From assembly GCA_023246565.1 (NCBI GenBank), contig JAHFIE010000021.1, positions 1-16,409 of the forward strand: DNA of 16,409 nucleotides. Reading direction: 5' to 3'. Both the position numbers and the translations under genes were made by a program. The notes beneath the pieces are model-generated. The model had not been told where the DNA came from. It saw nothing but the letters and a program-made list of their open reading frames with translations, and searched no databases. Within the stretch, counting starts at the first letter, position 1. The number at the start of each line of letters is the position of its first letter. Below are positions 12,767 through 16,409 of this stretch, one piece after another. The DNA comes from Candidatus Magasanikiibacteriota bacterium. Its GTDB lineage: Bacteria; Patescibacteriota; Patescibacteriia; Magasanikbacterales; UBA922.

Positions 12767-14560
12767 TTATTTGCTTGCTCGAAGCGCATTAAATATAACA
12801 GCAACATCAATCGCTTCTTGTAAAAAAGCCCCTCCAACCGGAGGAATTGATCCAGCCGCAGCAAAGAGCATGGCAATAATACTCAAACCAATTCCCCATC
12901 CAATACTTTGACGAGCAATACGAATGGTTCTCTTCGCAGTTTCAATCATAAAACCAACATCAGATAAATCACCGCCCAACAAAATAATATCAGCCGCGTC
13001 AGATGCCGCGGTTTGTTCTTCATTACTAAATACCATGCCAACGTCTGAGAGAGCCAAGGCAGGTGCATCATTGATACCATCACCAATCATAGCAGTAACC
13101 TCGCCTTTTGTTTTTAATGCATACACACCATTTTTTTTATCTTCAGGAGTACAATTAGAACGGACCGTAATGTAATCTCCAATTTTTCCCAAATGACGAA
13201 GCATCGTTAGAGTATTTTCCTCTTTATCACCCGTAAAAATAAATAAACCTAATCCTAAATTTTTTAAACGACCAATAATTGAGCCGGCATCATCTTTTAA
13301 TTGATCAACAAATTCAAAATGAGCAATAATGGTATCTTCATTTTTTAGTGCAATATGATGTTGTGATCCAGAAGCCTTCATCATATTATAGTTCTTACCC
13401 TGTATCACTGCTGAAATTCCCTGGCCTACGATCTCTTGAATGGAGTCTGTTCGTAATGGTTCTGCTTTCGCTCGTACAGCAGCCTCAACAATAGCTTTTG
13501 CAAAAGGATGCAAAGAATTCCGTTCAATCGCCGAAGCAATCGCAAAAATATCTTTTTCAGAATATGTTCTGTCAATTACAGTAACATTTTTTACCATAGG
13601 CCGACCCAACGTAATCGTACCGGTTTTATCAAAAATCACTGCCGTAACCCGAGCCAAAACTTCCAAGCTTGATATTTTTTTTACCAAAACACGTCGTTTT
13701 GCAGCAGCGTTCATGCCACCAAATAAAGCAATTGGTGTGGCCAAAATAAGGGGACATGGAGTAGCTACAACAAGCACAGCCAAAACACGATATATATCAT
13801 GCGATATAAAATAAGCAACGGCACAAATAATCGCGGTTATAATCGTAAAAACCACACTGTAACGATCAGCCAAACGAATAAGTGGTGCTTTTTCTGCTTG
13901 AGCGCGCTCAACCAAAGTAATAATATGGCGATAGGTTGAATCAGCGTCAGATTTACTCACCCGAATAATAAGTAGATCACCAACATTAACCGTACCACTA
14001 CGAACCGTGTCCCCTTGTACTTTATCCATAATGTAGGGCTCACCCGTAAGCGATGACTCATCAGTCAAACCACTTTCAGACAATACTATCCCATCAAGAG
14101 GAATGATTTCACCTTTTCGAACAACAATCTCTGCACCAACTTCCACGGTCGCGATCGAAACTCTCAAATATTCCCCACCCTTATTCCACAAGAGCACTTC
14201 GTTCGGAATTCGATTCGATAAGGCCGTAAGTGATCTTCGTGCTCTCGCCATACCATATTGCTCCAAAGTCCGACCGGTTGAAAGCATAAACGAAATCACC
14301 AGTGCTACAATAAATTGTTGGGTAAACAAACTTACGGTAATGGCCACAATTGCGATATAATCCAAGGCGAATTGTCGATGCCATAGTTTCACGAGAGTCT
14401 CTCGAATCATTCCAAAACTTCCGACCAAAACCACTCCCCAAGCAATAATGATTGCAAATATGTCCGCATGCAAAAAATAACGAACAAGGCCATAGGCAAG
14501 CATGCCCAGAGCAATAAAACTAGGAACAATAAAAAAATAATATTTTTTGCTGTATGTCAT
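12767..14560 (-). CDS. P1B-type metal-transporting P-type ATPase with a TPC motif
   Basis: 597 residues, shorter than typical CopA/ZntA because no N-terminal metal-binding domain is present. The motifs follow in order: two N-terminal helices and a second pair; the actuator loop LTDESSLTGEP (TGE 172-174); the metal-site helix LAVLVVATPCPLILATP (T267-P-C269); phosphorylation site DKTGTITLGRP (D311); the HP motif NSLHPFAKA; and the hinge GDGINDAPALALSD. The last helices end in FNALRASK. All catalytic residues are intact, so it should pump a metal ion out of the cytoplasm using ATP. TPC replaces the CPC of Cu/Zn pumps, so the metal is uncertain. It starts 3 bases after the stop of the hydrolase-like gene at 14564, suggesting co-transcription. 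Confidence 0.9.
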   Translation of the reverse strand: MTYSKKYYFFIVPSFIALGMLAYGLVRYFLHADIFAIIIAWGVVLVGSFGMIRETLVKLWHRQFALDYIAIVAITVSLFTQQFIVALVISFMLSTGRTLEQYGMARARRSLTALSNRIPNEVLLWNKGGEYLRVSIATVEVGAEIVVRKGEIIPLDGIVLSESGLTDESSLTGEPYIMDKVQGDTVRSGTVNVGDLLIIRVSKSDADSTYRHIITLVERAQAEKAPLIRLADRYSVVFTIITAIICAVAYFISHDIYRVLAVLVVATPCPLILATPIALFGGMNAAAKRRVLVKKISSLEVLARVTAVIFDKTGTITLGRPMVKNVTVIDRTYSEKDIFAIASAIERNSLHPFAKAIVEAAVRAKAEPLRTDSIQEIVGQGISAVIQGKNYNMMKASGSQHHIALKNEDTIIAHFEFVDQLKDDAGSIIGRLKNLGLGLFIFTGDKEENTLTMLRHLGKIGDYITVRSNCTPEDKKNGVYALKTKGEVTAMIGDGINDAPALALSDVGMVFSNEEQTAASDAADIILLGGDLSDVGFMIETAKRTIRIARQSIGWGIGLSIIAMLFAAAGSIPPVGGAFLQEAIDVAVIFNALRASK

Positions 14561-14563
14561 ACA

Positions 14564-16409
14564 CTAAAGTGGACTATTCGTCATAACAATAATATCATCT
14601 TTCCCATCAAAATTAACATCACTGAGTCGAAGTTCAGTACCACGAGACGACAGTACGAGTGGTTTCCCATACGTCGAACCATCAGGTAAATAAAAAAGTA
14701 ATCGTGTTGTATTCCCTTCAACCAGACCAACAACAATCATTGGTTGTCCATTACCCAGTATATCACCCGTTGCTACTAGCATGCTCTTGTTTTCTTTTTT
14801 TCCTGGTACTTTCCAGGATTGTATTTTTTTAAAATCACGATCATACACCGTAACAATCTGCCCAGTGCCAATAACAAAATGAGTAGTTAATCCATTTCCC
14901 AAAACAGCGAATGAATAGCTACCCCGGTAGTTACTACCAAGAGGATACCAAGCCGGCTTACTTTCTTCACCAATTAAATCATACACTTTCAGGGGATATT
15001 TTCCGGATCGTGGAGCCACAAACAATTCTTGAGAGCCATTCGCATCACTATCACTAATCCCTATCTGGAAAGATCCTGTATAATTGGCAGTGTAAGGATA
15101 GATCTTAAAAAAAGGTTGTCCATCATCTCGCCAGGCTAAAATTTTATTGCCAGAAACCACAAGTGTATCTCGTTCTCCATTACCATCAAGATCTGTGTGG
15201 AGAATTTGATCACCTCCTCGATACGTATCCTCAAAAACAAAAAATCCATTCCGTACCCGATTACCGTCAGGGAAGTAAAATCGAGCAAACGCACCATTGG
15301 TAAAAAGCACATCATCGAGCCGAGATGTTGTTTTCAGCAAAAGCAAACCATCATTTGGTCCTAATTCAGTTTCACTCACAATCGAACCATCATTAACCAT
15401 TTTATCTTGGTTACCATTTATCTTTTCAAATTCTCCGCCCAAAGCAACATTCACCAATTCTGGCGTGCTATTCACCAGGGCAATACCATGCTCAAAATCT
15501 CGTCGCCAAATGTCCGGATGATATTTTATTTCATTCGATCCTGCAGTGACCATACCTATTGGGCGATTGAGTGGTTTCCCCAAATTCGTGTCATATTCAT
15601 CATACCACCACAATTGACCATGATGTTTGTCACCAAAATCATAGCCAAAATATCCGTTTTCAAGCAAAGAACTGGCAAGACCAAACCGAACCGCCCTATA
15701 ATCTACCATTCCTGTGTTGTTCGTATTACTATTGAACAAAGTCAATTGTGGCAATACATTTTTTGTTTTATTATTCGCAACTCCATTCATCACAGTTGTC
15801 CAACTGCCATCACCTTCCCAGGGCGTAGGAAATGTCTCAAACATGCGACCGTTCACGAACGGTTGAATTGCTGATGCTGATGTACCGTTCGTAACAATAT
15901 ACGTCCTCGGCATTATTTCACGAGCACGTTTAAAAAAATACTGTGTTCGATTAAGCCAGAGCGCGTCTGCTTGGACAGGAGTATCTTGTACACCATTTGC
16001 ATCAAGATCAATATCTCCGTGATTAATCCAAGAAATATTATGAGACACCATGTCAAAAAAAATCCCATCCACACCAGGCACATCAGCAATGCGCTCTCGA
16101 ACAAACGTCAAAAAATATTCACTCCATGCAGGATCAAGATTAATATTATGTATACCTTCCCAAGCTGATAGTATTGTTCCACGACTGTCGCGTAACCACC
16201 AGGAATCATGAACCCGAATCGTGCGAAAAATACTATCCTGCGGCCAATATTTTGTGTTATAACTTTGGCTGGGCACATAGGCCAAAATAATAATTCCTGG
16301 GTGCCGTGTATGGAGTTCACGAATGAGTTGAGGATAGGCAATAATTTGCGACGGCGACAAAATCAATACATCATACCGTGCCAATTGCGTAAGCAAAGCA
16401 TTAGACAAT
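14564..16409 (-). CDS. Secreted TIM-barrel glycoside-hydrolase-like protein with FG-GAP/VCBS-like repeats, N-terminus beyond window
   Basis: At least 614 residues of C-terminal sequence are visible; the gene runs off the right edge, and a TTG at 16408 is unlikely to be the true start. The first ~300 residues look like a (beta/alpha)8 barrel of the hypothetical glycoside hydrolase group: YDVLILSPSQI and GIIILAYVPS, then LDPAWSEYFLTFVRERIA and VDGIFFDM, whose aspartate is a candidate catalytic or substrate residue. A calcium-like loop, DIDLDANGVQD, is inserted. A short beta domain follows. The C-terminal ~250 residues contain about four FG-GAP/VCBS-like repeats with loops such as DLDGNGERD, DSDANGSQE and DVNFDGKDD. 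Export is inferred from these domains, and a signal peptide would be outside the window. The substrate is unknown. It precedes the ATPase gene by 3 bases. Confidence 0.75.
   Translation of the reverse strand, partial: LSNALLTQLARYDVLILSPSQIIAYPQLIRELHTRHPGIIILAYVPSQSYNTKYWPQDSIFRTIRVHDSWWLRDSRGTILSAWEGIHNINLDPAWSEYFLTFVRERIADVPGVDGIFFDMVSHNISWINHGDIDLDANGVQDTPVQADALWLNRTQYFFKRAREIMPRTYIVTNGTSASAIQPFVNGRMFETFPTPWEGDGSWTTVMNGVANNKTKNVLPQLTLFNSNTNNTGMVDYRAVRFGLASSLLENGYFGYDFGDKHHGQLWWYDEYDTNLGKPLNRPIGMVTAGSNEIKYHPDIWRRDFEHGIALVNSTPELVNVALGGEFEKINGNQDKMVNDGSIVSETELGPNDGLLLLKTTSRLDDVLFTNGAFARFYFPDGNRVRNGFFVFEDTYRGGDQILHTDLDGNGERDTLVVSGNKILAWRDDGQPFFKIYPYTANYTGSFQIGISDSDANGSQELFVAPRSGKYPLKVYDLIGEESKPAWYPLGSNYRGSYSFAVLGNGLTTHFVIGTGQIVTVYDRDFKKIQSWKVPGKKENKSMLVATGDILGNGQPMIVVGLVEGNTTRLLFYLPDGSTYGKPLVLSSRGTELRLSDVNFDGKDDIIVMTNSPL

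Overview
The window looks like a low-GC Patescibacteria (CPR) chromosome fragment. This placement is inferred from gene style and is not proven: small soluble enzymes, large single-pass surface proteins, few Shine-Dalgarno sequences, several apparently leaderless genes, and UGA used as a normal stop.

Left part (1-3300). A minus-strand ECF-type sigma factor, cut by the window edge, has its own promoter and an attenuator-like hairpin in the leader. A 414-base gap from the sigma gene start to the next promoter holds a 29-bp perfect inverted-repeat element and a pair of TGTATA-type direct repeats. These lie in front of an excisionase/MerR-like DNA-binding protein gene (640-999). A large membrane-anchored surface protein follows (1077-2948). 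Next come a predicted ~83-nt small RNA with its own promoter and terminator, and a tRNA-Arg with anticodon GCG whose anticodon arm is complementary to two parts of that small RNA.

Middle part (3300-5830). A very strong promoter drives a strikingly GC-rich, cysteine-rich repeat lipoprotein ending in a thrombospondin-type-3 calcium-binding motif. Its base composition, codon use and own GC-rich 3' hairpin mark it as foreign relative to its AT-rich neighbours. A native terminator follows it.

Regulatory and terpenoid block (5830-11300). An OmpR/PhoB-type response regulator is followed by a short GC-richer ORF that overlaps strong hairpins. Then come a multi-TM sensor histidine kinase, a two-domain terpene-cyclase-like enzyme and a polyprenyl diphosphate synthase. 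Kinase, cyclase and synthase are separated by 17 and 4 bases and read as one operon. The cyclase-like protein has a class II DxDD motif in its N-terminal half and two class I-like aspartate motifs in its C-terminal half. The synthase has the classic DDxxD and GKRxRG motifs. I read this as a small terpenoid pathway paired with its own two-component system, and it is the most interesting system in the window.

Right part (11300-16409). A GT4 glycosyltransferase with a near-consensus promoter converges on a minus-strand pair. That pair is a P1B-type metal ATPase with TPC in place of CPC, and a secreted TIM-barrel glycoside-hydrolase-like protein with FG-GAP/VCBS-like repeats, truncated at its N-terminus by the window end.
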